A DNA stretch of 49,063 bases, taken from Oscillospiraceae bacterium (lineage in GTDB: Bacteria; Bacillota; Clostridia; Oscillospirales; CAG-272). The stretch covers positions 1-49,063 of the forward strand of contig SVQN01000012.1 in assembly GCA_015065295.1 (NCBI GenBank), given 5' to 3'. This document shows positions 32,708-39,770 of the stretch, in pieces. A model generated the notes under the pieces. That model was not told where the DNA came from and did no database searches. It saw nothing but the letters and a program-made list of their open reading frames with translations. Each line of letters starts with the position of its first letter. The stretch's first letter is position 1. Position numbers and translations under genes: made by a program.

Positions 32708-33424
32708 ATGAACAAGAAAGTATTTGCCTTTGACCTTGACGGAACGCTGACCGAACACCGTACATGGATTACGGATGAAAACCTCGCGGTTCTTCAGGAA
32801 CTGAAGGATCTCGGCGTGCGTATTATCATCACCGGTGCGGGACAGGCGACAAGAATTTTCCGTCAGCTGCGGGAATTCCCGGTTGATATTATCGGGAACT
32901 ACGGGATGCAGTATTCGGTTTACCGGAACGGCGACATGGAAGTGGTACGCGACATCGTACTGCCGTGTGATAAGGAATCCGTGGCGGAACGTGCGGCGGT
33001 TCTCCGCGAAAAATACGGTTTCACGGAATATGTCGGTGAACACGTGGAATTCCACCCGTCGGGATGCGTGACCATTCCGCTGCTCGGCACAAAGGCAGAT
33101 ATTTCAGACAAGCTGGCGTTTGACCCCGACCGTGCCAAGAGACGCGCGATCTACGACGAAGTGGTAGCGATGTTCCCGGAATACACGGTATTTGTCGGCG
33201 GTTCGTCCTCGTTCGACATGGCACCGGCACCGTACAACAAGTACTACGCTCTCGACCTCCTCTGCCGTGAAGAAGGCTACACCCACGAAGACATCGTCTA
33301 CGTCGGCGACGACTACGGCACCGGCGGCAACGACGAATCCGTCTACAAGTCCGACATCGACTTCCTCTGCATCGACCGCTACACCGATCTCCCGAAGATC
33401 ATCCGGGAATATTTGAATAAGTAA
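32708..33424 (+). CDS. HAD-IIB hydrolase, eukaryotic-phosphomannomutase-like
   Basis: A 238-residue HAD-superfamily protein: motif I FAFDLDGTLTEHRTWI, motif II IIITGAGQ, a type IIB cap, and the late segment YVGDDYGTGGNDESVY. The GGND-e/s-v/i-Y ending, DIIGNYGMQYSVYRNG, HPSGCVTIPLLGTKA and SSSFDMAPAPYNKYYAL are closer to the alpha-phosphomannomutase (PMM) branch than to Cof-type phosphatases. It could act as a mutase or a phosphatase on a sugar phosphate; the sequence alone does not decide. A weak GGCGAG site lies upstream. It is preceded by 132 bp with a hairpin. Confidence 0.82.
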   Translation: MNKKVFAFDLDGTLTEHRTWITDENLAVLQELKDLGVRIIITGAGQATRIFRQLREFPVDIIGNYGMQYSVYRNGDMEVVRDIVLPCDKESVAERAAVLREKYGFTEYVGEHVEFHPSGCVTIPLLGTKADISDKLAFDPDRAKRRAIYDEVVAMFPEYTVFVGGSSSFDMAPAPYNKYYALDLLCREEGYTHEDIVYVGDDYGTGGNDESVYKSDIDFLCIDRYTDLPKIIREYLNK

Positions 33425-33428
33425 AGAA

Positions 33429-33519
33429 TCGGGGAAAACTTTTTTGTAAAAAAGTTTTCCCCGAACCCCTTTCAAAAAACTTCAGTCTGGGAAAGGGATT
33501 TTTTTGTTTGTGCGGATTT
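33429..33519 (+). repeat. Hairpin repeat copy 6 between convergent genes
   Basis: TCGGGGAAAACTTTTTT / AAAAAAGTTTTCCCCGA (33429-33464), ACCCCTTTCAAAAAACTT, GGGAAAGGGA and a tail GTTTGTGCGGATTTA that ends on the NUDIX stop codon. Confidence 0.85.
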
Positions 33520-33913
33520 ATGCGAGGGTTTCCTTGATTTTTGCTAAAATTTCGACGTCGGCGGGGCAGAAGTCATACTGCGGGATTTCATCGACGGTGA
33601 TGAATCTGATGTCGTTATGTTCGAGCTTCTGCGGGACGCCTTCGGTGATGACGGCGTTGAACAGGGTCAGGTGGACGGTGATGTCCGGATATTCGTGGGT
33701 AACATCCATGAAAATTTCCTGCGGTGCGACGGTGACGGCGAGTTCTTCCATACATTCGCGGATGAGTGCCGCTTCTTTGGTTTCGCCGGACTCGACTTTA
33801 CCGCCGACAAATTCCCAGAGGAGCGCGCGTTTTTTTCCTTCCGGCCGCTGACAGATCATGAACCGGTCGCCGTCCCGGATCAGTGCGGCTACAACTTCGA
33901 CGATGTTCATCAT
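33518..33913 (-). CDS. NUDIX hydrolase (MutT-like)
   Basis: A 131-residue NUDIX protein resembling the 8-oxo-dGTP diphosphatase group: EVVAALIRDGDRFMICQRPEG followed by WEFVGGKVESGE. The NUDIX box GGKVESGETKEAALIREC-MEEL is complete except that the Gly near its end is Ala (EELAV), a substitution that metal binding tolerates. Nucleotide sanitation is the likely role, but substrate is inferred. The ATG overlaps the stop of the phosphoesterase gene (ATGA), so they are coupled; a second ATG follows directly. Confidence 0.9.
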   Translation of the reverse strand: MMNIVEVVAALIRDGDRFMICQRPEGKKRALLWEFVGGKVESGETKEAALIRECMEELAVTVAPQEIFMDVTHEYPDITVHLTLFNAVITEGVPQKLEHNDIRFITVDEIPQYDFCPADVEILAKIKETLA

Positions 33914-34893
33914 TCTGCAAGAAGATTGCTGACATCGACGTATTCATGCCATACATCGGTCACGCCGTCTTTGGTTACGCGGAGGTAAGTACCGCCGTTG
34001 AGGACGGGATTCCAGTAGCAGCCCGCGCCGGTCTTGAGGCAGTAGACAAACTTCACGCCCTGATGGGGGATGATGAAGTTGTTGACATGGTCATGACCGC
34101 AGAGGATGTGCTTCGTGGAGCCGAGTTCGCGCATCACGTCAAACGCGCCTTCGTCGGCGGGATAGCTGCAGATGCCTTCGTATTTTACGCCGATGGAGTT
34201 CTTGTAGCCGTCGTTCCAGCAGTCACCGGTGAGGCTGTCCGCTACGGTGAGTTTGCTCGGATCGAGATCAGACTTGAACGCAGCCGTCCATGCGTCACGG
34301 TAGGCGTAAATCGGGATGTGCATAATCATTGTGGAATCCTTGCAGCCGTGCGCTTCGAGTTCCGCGATCTGTGCGCGGTACCACTCGATCTGTTCGGGAA
34401 TGAGCTTTGCCCATTCGTTGGATTCGGTGCCGTCTTCCTTGGTGAACGGCATCCGGTCATGGGAGTCCATCATGAGAACCCCTTCGACAACGGTACCGTT
34501 TTCTTCGACAGCAATGGTATAGTTGCCGTTGCCGAGCGCGGGATCGCCCTTTTCGTAAACACAGTATTCGTGCGCGAGGAACATATCCGCGACGGCGTCC
34601 ACTTCTTCGGGACCGTTCTGGTTGTCGTGATTGCCCCAGACGGGAGCCCACGGAATCCGGAAGCTGTCGAGGAAGTCCGCGAGCATCTGATAGGCCTTGG
34701 TGCAGCCGGCCCACGCGAGGTCGCCGCTGACGGTGATGAGGTCGGGGCGTTCCCGTTCGATGAGGGTACGGATGGTGGTGGTGAGAATCTGATAATTTCT
34801 GTGGTTTTCGTCCCATTCGTCGTTGCCGAGCTGCGGGTCGGTCAGATTGAGAATGAGAAAATCACGGTCGGGCGATTTTTTGAGAGTAATCAT
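33910..34893 (-). CDS. Calcineurin-like metallophosphoesterase
   Basis: A 327-residue protein of the purple-acid-phosphatase-like fold. The five metal motifs are ILNLTDPQLG (D-x-Q instead of D-x-H), TVSGDLAW, VWGNHDNQNG, MIMHIPIYAY and the late CGHDHVNNF. This arrangement fits Dcr2/PAP29-like enzymes. There is no signal peptide, so it acts in the cytoplasm, on an unknown phosphate ester. CGGAGGA lies 6 bases before the ATG. It is followed by the coupled NUDIX gene. Confidence 0.88.
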   Translation of the reverse strand: MITLKKSPDRDFLILNLTDPQLGNDEWDENHRNYQILTTTIRTLIERERPDLITVSGDLAWAGCTKAYQMLADFLDSFRIPWAPVWGNHDNQNGPEEVDAVADMFLAHEYCVYEKGDPALGNGNYTIAVEENGTVVEGVLMMDSHDRMPFTKEDGTESNEWAKLIPEQIEWYRAQIAELEAHGCKDSTMIMHIPIYAYRDAWTAAFKSDLDPSKLTVADSLTGDCWNDGYKNSIGVKYEGICSYPADEGAFDVMRELGSTKHILCGHDHVNNFIIPHQGVKFVYCLKTGAGCYWNPVLNGGTYLRVTKDGVTDVWHEYVDVSNLLAE

Positions 34894-35030
34894 GGATGTT
34901 CCTCCGGTTGAAATATTGCTTCATTTATAGCACATCCGCCGGGCAATGTCAAGGGACTTTGCGGAATTTCCGACGGGGAGGGATAATAGATGATTTATTG
35001 AACTGTTTTAAAAATAGGCATAAAACCCAC

Positions 35031-35059
35031 TTGAATTTTTCACAGTTTGAAGGTATAAT
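35031..35059 (+). promoter_or_regulatory. Promoter of the 73-residue peptide gene
   Basis: TTGAAT (35031-35036) and TATAAT (35054-35059) at 17 bases. The leader would be about 32 bases long. Confidence 0.75.
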
Positions 35060-35097
35060 AAATCTGTTCCAATCAAATCACAATAGGAGAATTCACA

Positions 35098-35318
35098 TGG
35101 ACAACATCAAGGAAAAAATTGAAGAAATCGTAGAAAAGATCAAGTCGAACGACGACCTTGTTGATCTTTTCAAGAAAGACCCGATCAAGGCAGTGGAAAA
35201 GGTTCTCGACGTAGACCTTCCGGACGATCTCATTGAAAAGGTTGTGGATGGCGTCAAGGCGAAGATGGCTGTTGACGGCGCGAAGGACGTTTTCGGCGCA
35301 CTGAAGAAGCTGTTCTGA
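35098..35318 (+). CDS. Small acidic helical protein, leader-peptide-like
   Basis: A 73-residue protein starting MDNIKEKIEEIVEKIKSNDD. The body, LFKKDPIKAVEKVLDVDLPD followed by DLIEKVVDGVKAKM, has the pattern L-x-x-F-x-x-DP...LP...V seen in Nif11/nitrile-hydratase-like leader peptides and in many small helical proteins of gut clostridia. It lacks a Gly-Gly leader cleavage site and a Cys/Ser-rich core, and no modification enzyme is near, so it is probably not a RiPP precursor itself. AGGAGA is 6 bases before the ATG; longer in-frame starts are upstream of the promoter. It has its own promoter and terminator and is transcribed toward sigF. Function unknown. Confidence 0.75.
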
Positions 35319-35321
35319 GGC

Positions 35322-35372
35322 AAAAAATCAAGGGGGACAGACCGTGAAGTACGGCTTGTCCCCGATTTTTTT
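35322..35372. terminator. Terminator between the peptide gene and sigF
   Basis: An A run plus GGGGACA and the matching TGTCCCC around an 18-base loop, then ATTTTTTT. It lies between convergent genes and reads well on both strands. Confidence 0.8.
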
Positions 35373-36090
35373 ATGCCAGATTTTCCCGGAGTTTCGAGAA
35401 AATCTTTTTTTCTTCGCGGGAGATTTTGACCTGCGTCAGGCCGAGCGCATCGGCGGTCTGCTGCTGGGAATAGTCTCGGAAATACCGCAGAAGGATGATT
35501 TTTTTCCACAGCGGCGGAAGGGTGCCGATCATTTCGCGCAGGGCGATTTTTTCGACCATTTTCCCGAGTTCGTCGTCGGAGGAGGGAATCACATCCTCCA
35601 GAGAAAAGTCGTCATCGCCGATTGTTTCGGAGAGGGAACGCACCGGAGAGGCGGAATCGAGTGCGGCGGCGGCTTCTTCGGGAGAGATACCGACGGTTTG
35701 CGCGAGTTCCTCCAGACGGGGTTCCACGCCGTATTCGGCGATATACTGTTCGCGTGCGTGCATGAGAGCCGCGCCGGTACGTTTCTGAATGCGGCTGACC
35801 TTGACGATCCCGTCGTCGCGGAGAAACCGGCGGATCTCGCCGATAATCAGCGGAACGGCATAGGTGGAAAAGGCATTTCCGCGCGACAGATCGAAGCTGC
35901 GGATGGCCTTAATCATACCGATAGTTCCGATCTGTACCAAATCCTCGAATTCCACGCCGCGTCCCTTGAACCGGTGGGCGATTCCATTGACGAGGCCGCT
36001 GTTCCGGCGTACAAGCTCGTCCTCCGCGGAAGGATCGCCGGCGGCATAGCGTTCCAGATACACAAGATTTTCGTCGTAGGTGTTGGTCAT
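35371..36090 (-). CDS. sigF: Forespore sigma factor, sigma-F (SpoIIAC)
   Basis: Compartment-specific sigma factor that starts forespore transcription. The 239-residue product has regions 2 (LVNGIAHRFKGRGVEFEDLVQIG, TIGMIKAIRSFDLSRGNAFSTYA), 3 (VSRIQKRTGAALMHAREQYI) and 4 (WKKIILLRYFRDYSQQQTADALGLTQVKISREEKKI). Position after spoIIAB and spoIIAA fixes it as sigma-F rather than sigma-G. The start at 36090 follows GGGGAGG by 7 bases; five extra codons upstream are unlikely. Activity is expected to be held by SpoIIAB. Confidence 0.95.
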   Translation of the reverse strand: MTNTYDENLVYLERYAAGDPSAEDELVRRNSGLVNGIAHRFKGRGVEFEDLVQIGTIGMIKAIRSFDLSRGNAFSTYAVPLIIGEIRRFLRDDGIVKVSRIQKRTGAALMHAREQYIAEYGVEPRLEELAQTVGISPEEAAAALDSASPVRSLSETIGDDDFSLEDVIPSSDDELGKMVEKIALREMIGTLPPLWKKIILLRYFRDYSQQQTADALGLTQVKISREEKKIFSKLRENLA

Positions 36091-36135
36091 AAACTGCCTC
36101 CCCATGGATTTCCCGGAGAGAATCTCCGGTATGTA

Positions 36136-36588
36136 TCAGCCCTTCACACGCGGAAGCATGGAGAGTTTTTTGGTCATGATGACGCGGGTACCTTTGGCGG
36201 GGGCGGATACCACGCGGAGCGAGTCCATGAAATTTTCGATGATCGTGAAGCCCATGCCGCTTCGTTCGTTTTCCGGATCGGTGGTGAACAGGGGGCGCAT
36301 GGCTTCCTCCACGTCGGGGATGCCGCAGCCCTTGTCCTTGATTTCGGCGCGGAACACCCGGTCGTCGGTGATGGTCATGTGAAGCTGGACTTCGCCGAGG
36401 GCATCGCGGTAGCCGTGGACGATGGCATTGGTGACCGCTTCGGAGACAGCGCATTTGATATCGGAGAGTTCGTCATAGGTCGGATTGAGCTGCGCGCAGA
36501 ATGAAGCGGCGGCAGCTCTGGCGAACGCCTCATTGGAGGACACGGACGGGAAGGTGAGTCGGACATCGTTGACAACGGTAGCTTTCAC
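36136..36588 (-). CDS. spoIIAB: Anti-sigma-F factor and SpoIIAA kinase
   Basis: GHKL-type protein that binds sigma-F and phosphorylates SpoIIAA on Ser. The 150-residue product has the N box EAVTNAIVHGY, the G1 box DKGCGIPD and the G2 box ERSGMGFTIIENFMD. It starts with GTG, with AAAGGAGG 6 bases upstream. It lies 15 bp after spoIIAA and 45 bp before sigF, in the order of the Bacillus spoIIA operon. Confidence 0.95.
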   Translation of the reverse strand: MKATVVNDVRLTFPSVSSNEAFARAAAASFCAQLNPTYDELSDIKCAVSEAVTNAIVHGYRDALGEVQLHMTITDDRVFRAEIKDKGCGIPDVEEAMRPLFTTDPENERSGMGFTIIENFMDSLRVVSAPAKGTRVIMTKKLSMLPRVKG

Positions 36589-36603
36589 GGAATTCCTCCT
36601 TTC

Positions 36604-36951
36604 TCAGACGCGCTTGGCACTCATCGGTGCATTTTCGATTTTGATGAGCCGCTCGGTGCCGGCGAGATCGAGAATTTTCCGGATCTGCGGGCTGGGATTG
36701 GCGACCTTGAACAGGATCCCCAGTTCCACGGCCTTGGTATACCGTCCGAGAATCAGCCCGAGTCCGGAGCTGTCCATGAAATTGACGCGGGAGAGGTCAA
36801 GCACCAGTTCCCCCGGCCGCTGGATATAGAGTTTGGTATCGATTTTGCTCCGCACGATCCGCGCGTTATGGTGGTCGATATCCCCTTCCAGATACACGGT
36901 CAGGCACTTTCCGGACGTAATCGACTTCAGCGAGTTTTCGTATTCCAACAT
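36604..36951 (-). CDS. spoIIAA: Anti-sigma-F factor antagonist
   Basis: STAS-domain protein that, when unphosphorylated, displaces SpoIIAB from sigma-F. The 115-residue product has the phosphorylation motif MDSSGLGLILGRY, with Ser61 expected to be the site, and LYIQRPGELVLDLSRVNF before it. AGAGGA lies 8 bases before the ATG. A minus-strand TATAAT at 36995-37000 is the only promoter element seen; no clear -35 or sigma-H pattern was found. First gene of the spoIIA operon. Confidence 0.95.
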   Translation of the reverse strand: MLEYENSLKSITSGKCLTVYLEGDIDHHNARIVRSKIDTKLYIQRPGELVLDLSRVNFMDSSGLGLILGRYTKAVELGILFKVANPSPQIRKILDLAGTERLIKIENAPMSAKRV

Positions 36952-37062
36952 AATAAAATCCTCTTATTTGTTATTTCTGTTTGTTTCTGCCAATATTATA
37001 CCGTATGCGGAGCGAAAAAACGGTCGAACTTTGGGGGGAGGGGAAAATTTTGTTTGGCTTTC

Positions 37063-37385
37063 CTTGGGGGAACCTTTTTGAGGAAAAGGTTCCCCCAAAC
37101 CCCTTCCAAAACCTTTTTGGACTGCGGTAGCCGGTTTGGTACAGCAAATTTTTTGTTTGTGGGGGATTTTCTTGGGTACCTGCGTAGCCGTTTTGTTGAT
37201 CCCATCCGCTGACATGACGTTGGTTTGAAACTCTTCGAAAATCGTTATGGGGAAGTCAGGCTCCGCCAAGACCCTGACTTCCGTTGCCGTAGAGAGATAC
37301 GTTGATGAAGTGCGTCACGATCAAATTCAGCTACATAAAGGAATCCCCCGCACTCCTTGGCTAGTCGCCGTTCGTGCTTTTCGAA
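37063..37385 (+). repeat. Left arm of the long inverted repeat; begins with hairpin repeat copy 7
   Basis: Begins with the hairpin repeat TTGGGGGAACCTTTTT / AAAAGGTTCCCCCAA (37064-37098) and ACCCCTTCCAAAACCTTTTT, then CTGCGGTAGCCGGTTTG, GGTTTGAA..CGAAAAT, a 10-bp stem GGAAGTCAGG / CCTGACTTCC (37251-37282), CACGAT..AATTCAGCTACA and CTTGGCTAGTCGCCG. Each block has a counterpart in the right arm, in reverse. Confidence 0.85.
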
Positions 37386-37424
37386 GAAAACTGTATGTCA
37401 GCCGACCGAACTGCCGGAAAGCGC

Positions 37425-37736
37425 GGACGGCGGGCGAGCCAAGCCGCGCAGAAGCTGACTTGCTGTAGCTGAATTCAATCGTGGCGTACTGTATCGTGCA
37501 GTCGCAACATGGCGAGGGAAGTCAGGGTCTTGGCGGAGCCTGACTTCCCCGTTACAATTTTCGTAGAAATTCAAACCAGCCCCATGTCAACGGGTCGAAC
37601 ACTCTTCAGCCGTACTCCACGGAATATTTCAAAAATCCCCTCCCCATCATATCAGCTATACAAACCGGCTACCGCAGCCTAAAAAGGTTTTGGAAGGGGT
37701 TTGGGGAAACCTTTTCCTCAAAAAGGTTTCCCCAAG
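37425..37736 (-). repeat. Right arm of the long inverted repeat; ends with hairpin repeat copy 8
   Basis: Read on the minus strand from 37736: hairpin TTGGGGAAACCTTTTT / AAAAGGTTTCCCCAA (37701-37735), ACCCCTTCCAAAACCTTTTT, CTGCGGTAGCCGGTTTG, then a diverged stretch, GGTTTGAA and CGAAAATTGTAACGGGGAA, the GGAAGTCAGG stem (37517-37548) and CACGATTGAATTCAGCTACA. The 32 bases of the inner stem-loop agree with the left arm at nearly every base. Confidence 0.85.
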
Positions 37737-37772
37737 AAAACCACATCCCAGCAGCCAAAACCTCGATTCATA

Positions 37773-37801
37773 TTGACATCCCCCGCGAAATGTGCTATTA
37801 T
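37773..37801 (+). promoter_or_regulatory. Promoter of the phosphofructokinase gene
   Basis: TTGACA (37773-37778), 17 bases, TATTAT (37796-37801), with a TG one base before the -10 (extended -10). Confidence 0.8.
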
Positions 37802-37837
37802 TAAACCATAGAAAATAGATACACAGGAGAGACAAAC

Positions 37838-39085
37838 ATGGAACTTTTACGCGGTGCGGCGGTGGTCGGCCAGTCCGGCGGCCCGACTGCTGCGATCAAC
37901 GCAACCCTTGCCGGGGTCATTGACGGATATTTTCAGGAAAAGAAAAAAAGCGGCGCAGTGACCGCACTGTACGGCATGAGAAATGGGATCGAAGGATTCC
38001 TGAAGGAGAATCTCTGCAACCTCGGCGAAATCTTTTCAGCCGAAAACGGAGATATCGACGAAGAAAAGAAGCAGCTTCTCATCAATACCCCCGCGGCTGC
38101 GCTCGGTTCCTGCCGGAATAAGCTCCCGAAGCCGGCGGACAATCCGGAATTTTACGAAAACCTCATCGGTATTTTCAAGAAGTACGATATCCGCTACTTC
38201 TTCTATATCGGCGGCAACGACTCCATGGATACCGTGGCAAAACTGAGCGAATATCTGAAGACCTCCGATTACGAAATGCACGCGATCGGCATTCCGAAGA
38301 CCATCGACAATGACCTCATGGGTACCGACCATACGCCCGGCTACGGCTCCGCGGCAAAGTTCATCGCGGCAACCCTGCAGGAAATTGTCCGTGACTGCGC
38401 GGTTTATACCACCAAGGCGGTTACGATCGTCGAAATTATGGGACGTGACGCCGGCTGGCTCACCGCTGCCGCTGCACTTCCGAAGTATGCACCCGACTAT
38501 GTCTACTTGCCCGAAGTTGCGTTTGATATGGACAAGTTCTTCACGGACGTGGAAGAAGCGTTCACCCGTCATCCGAATGTCGTCATCGCCGTTTCCGAAG
38601 GCGTTCGTTTCGCGGACGGCCGTTATGTCGGCGAAGGTACACAGACCGGTGCTGCCGACGCGTTCGGCCATAAGTACCTCTCCGGTACCGGCAAGGCACT
38701 CGAAATGGCAGTCAAGGAAAAATTCGGCTGCAAGGTTCGCTCCGTCGAACTGAATCTGCCCCAGCGGTGCGCGGCTCACCTCGCATCCCAGACCGACCTG
38801 GACGAATCGGTTGCTACCGGACGCAGCGGCATCGAAGCGGCGGTATCCGGTCTGACCAGCTCGATGGTTTCGATGGTCCGCAGCGAAGGCGACTACGAAA
38901 TCACCTACAAGGTTGAACCCATCGCAAAGATTGCGAACGCGGTTCGCAGCGTTCCGCGCGATTATATCAACGAAGCAGGCAACAATGTCAACGAAAAGTG
39001 CCTCGCGTACATCCGTCCGCTGATTCAGGGAGAAGTAAGCCCGAAGTATGTGGATGGACTTCCGGTACATTTTGTAATTGAATAA
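37838..39085 (+). CDS. pfp: 6-phosphofructokinase, pyrophosphate-dependent type
   Basis: Reversibly phosphorylates fructose-6-phosphate, here probably with PPi instead of ATP. The 415-residue product has GQSGGPTAAINATLAGV at the start, IGGNDSMDT (Asp128 where ATP enzymes have Gly) and GIPKTIDNDLMGTDHTPGYG (Lys154 where ATP enzymes have Gly); these two changes mark the PPi group. MGRDAGWLTAAAAL follows. AGGAGA is 8 bases before the ATG. PPi from GlgC and aminoacyl-tRNA synthesis would be its phosphate donor. It is followed by a small membrane-protein gene. Confidence 0.92.
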   Translation: MELLRGAAVVGQSGGPTAAINATLAGVIDGYFQEKKKSGAVTALYGMRNGIEGFLKENLCNLGEIFSAENGDIDEEKKQLLINTPAAALGSCRNKLPKPADNPEFYENLIGIFKKYDIRYFFYIGGNDSMDTVAKLSEYLKTSDYEMHAIGIPKTIDNDLMGTDHTPGYGSAAKFIAATLQEIVRDCAVYTTKAVTIVEIMGRDAGWLTAAAALPKYAPDYVYLPEVAFDMDKFFTDVEEAFTRHPNVVIAVSEGVRFADGRYVGEGTQTGAADAFGHKYLSGTGKALEMAVKEKFGCKVRSVELNLPQRCAAHLASQTDLDESVATGRSGIEAAVSGLTSSMVSMVRSEGDYEITYKVEPIAKIANAVRSVPRDYINEAGNNVNEKCLAYIRPLIQGEVSPKYVDGLPVHFVIE

Positions 39086-39144
39086 GGGAGAGTTTTCCGC
39101 CGAAAAAGAAACGATGACGACAGCCGCTGAATCAGGAGGTATTT

Positions 39145-39609
39145 ATGAAAATTGCTTTTCTGCCCCCTTCCTGCGTGACCGCCGTTCTGCTGATCGTGCT
39201 TGCTTTGACTGGAGAGATCGGAGATATCCGGATCAATGCGGGCAGTATCGCTCCGCTTTTCTGTGCCGGTGCATTTCTGATGATCGCATGGGATATGCGG
39301 ACGCTTGGACTGAATTCCGAACGATCTTCCCGCAATGACGATATCCCCGAACTCACGGATGAGGAATTCCGGGCGCATCACGCGCTTTACGGCAGTATTC
39401 TTCCGTGGTGGGCGATCCCGCAGATGATCCCGGTATTCTGGTTTGGAACAGCAGGGAAAACTGCCGTCTCTCTCATACTCTTTTTTGCCTCTCTTATCGG
39501 TACCGGGATTTTCTGCAAACAGAAATTCCGGCCGATTCTCGAACAGCGTCGTGCCGACGAACGCCGCGAACTGGAACTTCAGCGGAAACGCGAATCCGGC
39601 TGGCGTTGA
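39145..39609 (+). CDS. Small membrane protein of unknown function
   Basis: A 154-residue protein with about four hydrophobic segments: CVTAVLLIVLALTG, IAPLFCAGAFLMIAW, ILPWWAIPQMIPVFWFG and TAVSLILFFASLIGTGIF. A charged helical tail follows (LEQRRADERRELELQRKRES). A charged loop (SSRNDDIPELTDEEFRAHHAL) lies between segments 2 and 3. No family is recognised. AGGAGG is 5 bases before the ATG. It probably shares the pfp transcript, since no promoter is seen in the 59-bp gap. Confidence 0.7.
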   Translation: MKIAFLPPSCVTAVLLIVLALTGEIGDIRINAGSIAPLFCAGAFLMIAWDMRTLGLNSERSSRNDDIPELTDEEFRAHHALYGSILPWWAIPQMIPVFWFGTAGKTAVSLILFFASLIGTGIFCKQKFRPILEQRRADERRELELQRKRESGWR

Positions 39610-39623
39610 AATTGCATAAAAAA

Positions 39624-39655
39624 AACAGAGTCTGAAAAAATCAGGCTCTGTTTTT
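39624..39655 (+). terminator. Terminator after the membrane-protein gene
   Basis: AACAGAGTCTGA / TCAGGCTCTGTT with a 6-base A loop followed by TTT. Confidence 0.85.
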
Positions 39656-39680
39656 CGTCAGCCACATCGGTCACGCTTCC

Positions 39681-39765
39681 TGCACAAACAAAAAAATTCC
39701 CTTCCCGGATTGAAGTTTTTGGGAAGGGGTTCGGGGAAACCTTTTTCAAAAAAGGTTTCCCCGAA
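39681..39765 (-). repeat. Hairpin repeat copy 9 between convergent genes
   Basis: Minus-strand orientation: TTCGGGGAAACCTTTTT / AAAAAGGTTTCCCCGAA (39730-39765), ACCCCTTCCCAAAAACTT, GGGAAGGGAA and a TTTTTTTGTTTGTGCA tail. It starts 6 bases after the phosphoglucomutase stop. Confidence 0.85.
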
Positions 39766-39770
39766 AAACA

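Larger units (their letters stand above)
36952..37837. other. 886-bp intergenic region with a long imperfect inverted repeat
   Basis: No credible gene is found; short open frames lack ribosome sites and lie in the repeat arms. It holds the spoIIA -10, the inverted repeat (37063-37736) and the pfp promoter. Confidence 0.75.

Noticed and set aside
35098-35318. Complete RiPP precursor peptide
   Set aside because: The leader-like part spans the whole protein; no core with Cys, Ser or Thr follows and no modification or export gene is near.
37063-37736. Insertion sequence with terminal inverted repeats
   Set aside because: There is no transposase frame, and the inverted arms fill almost the whole element rather than only its ends.
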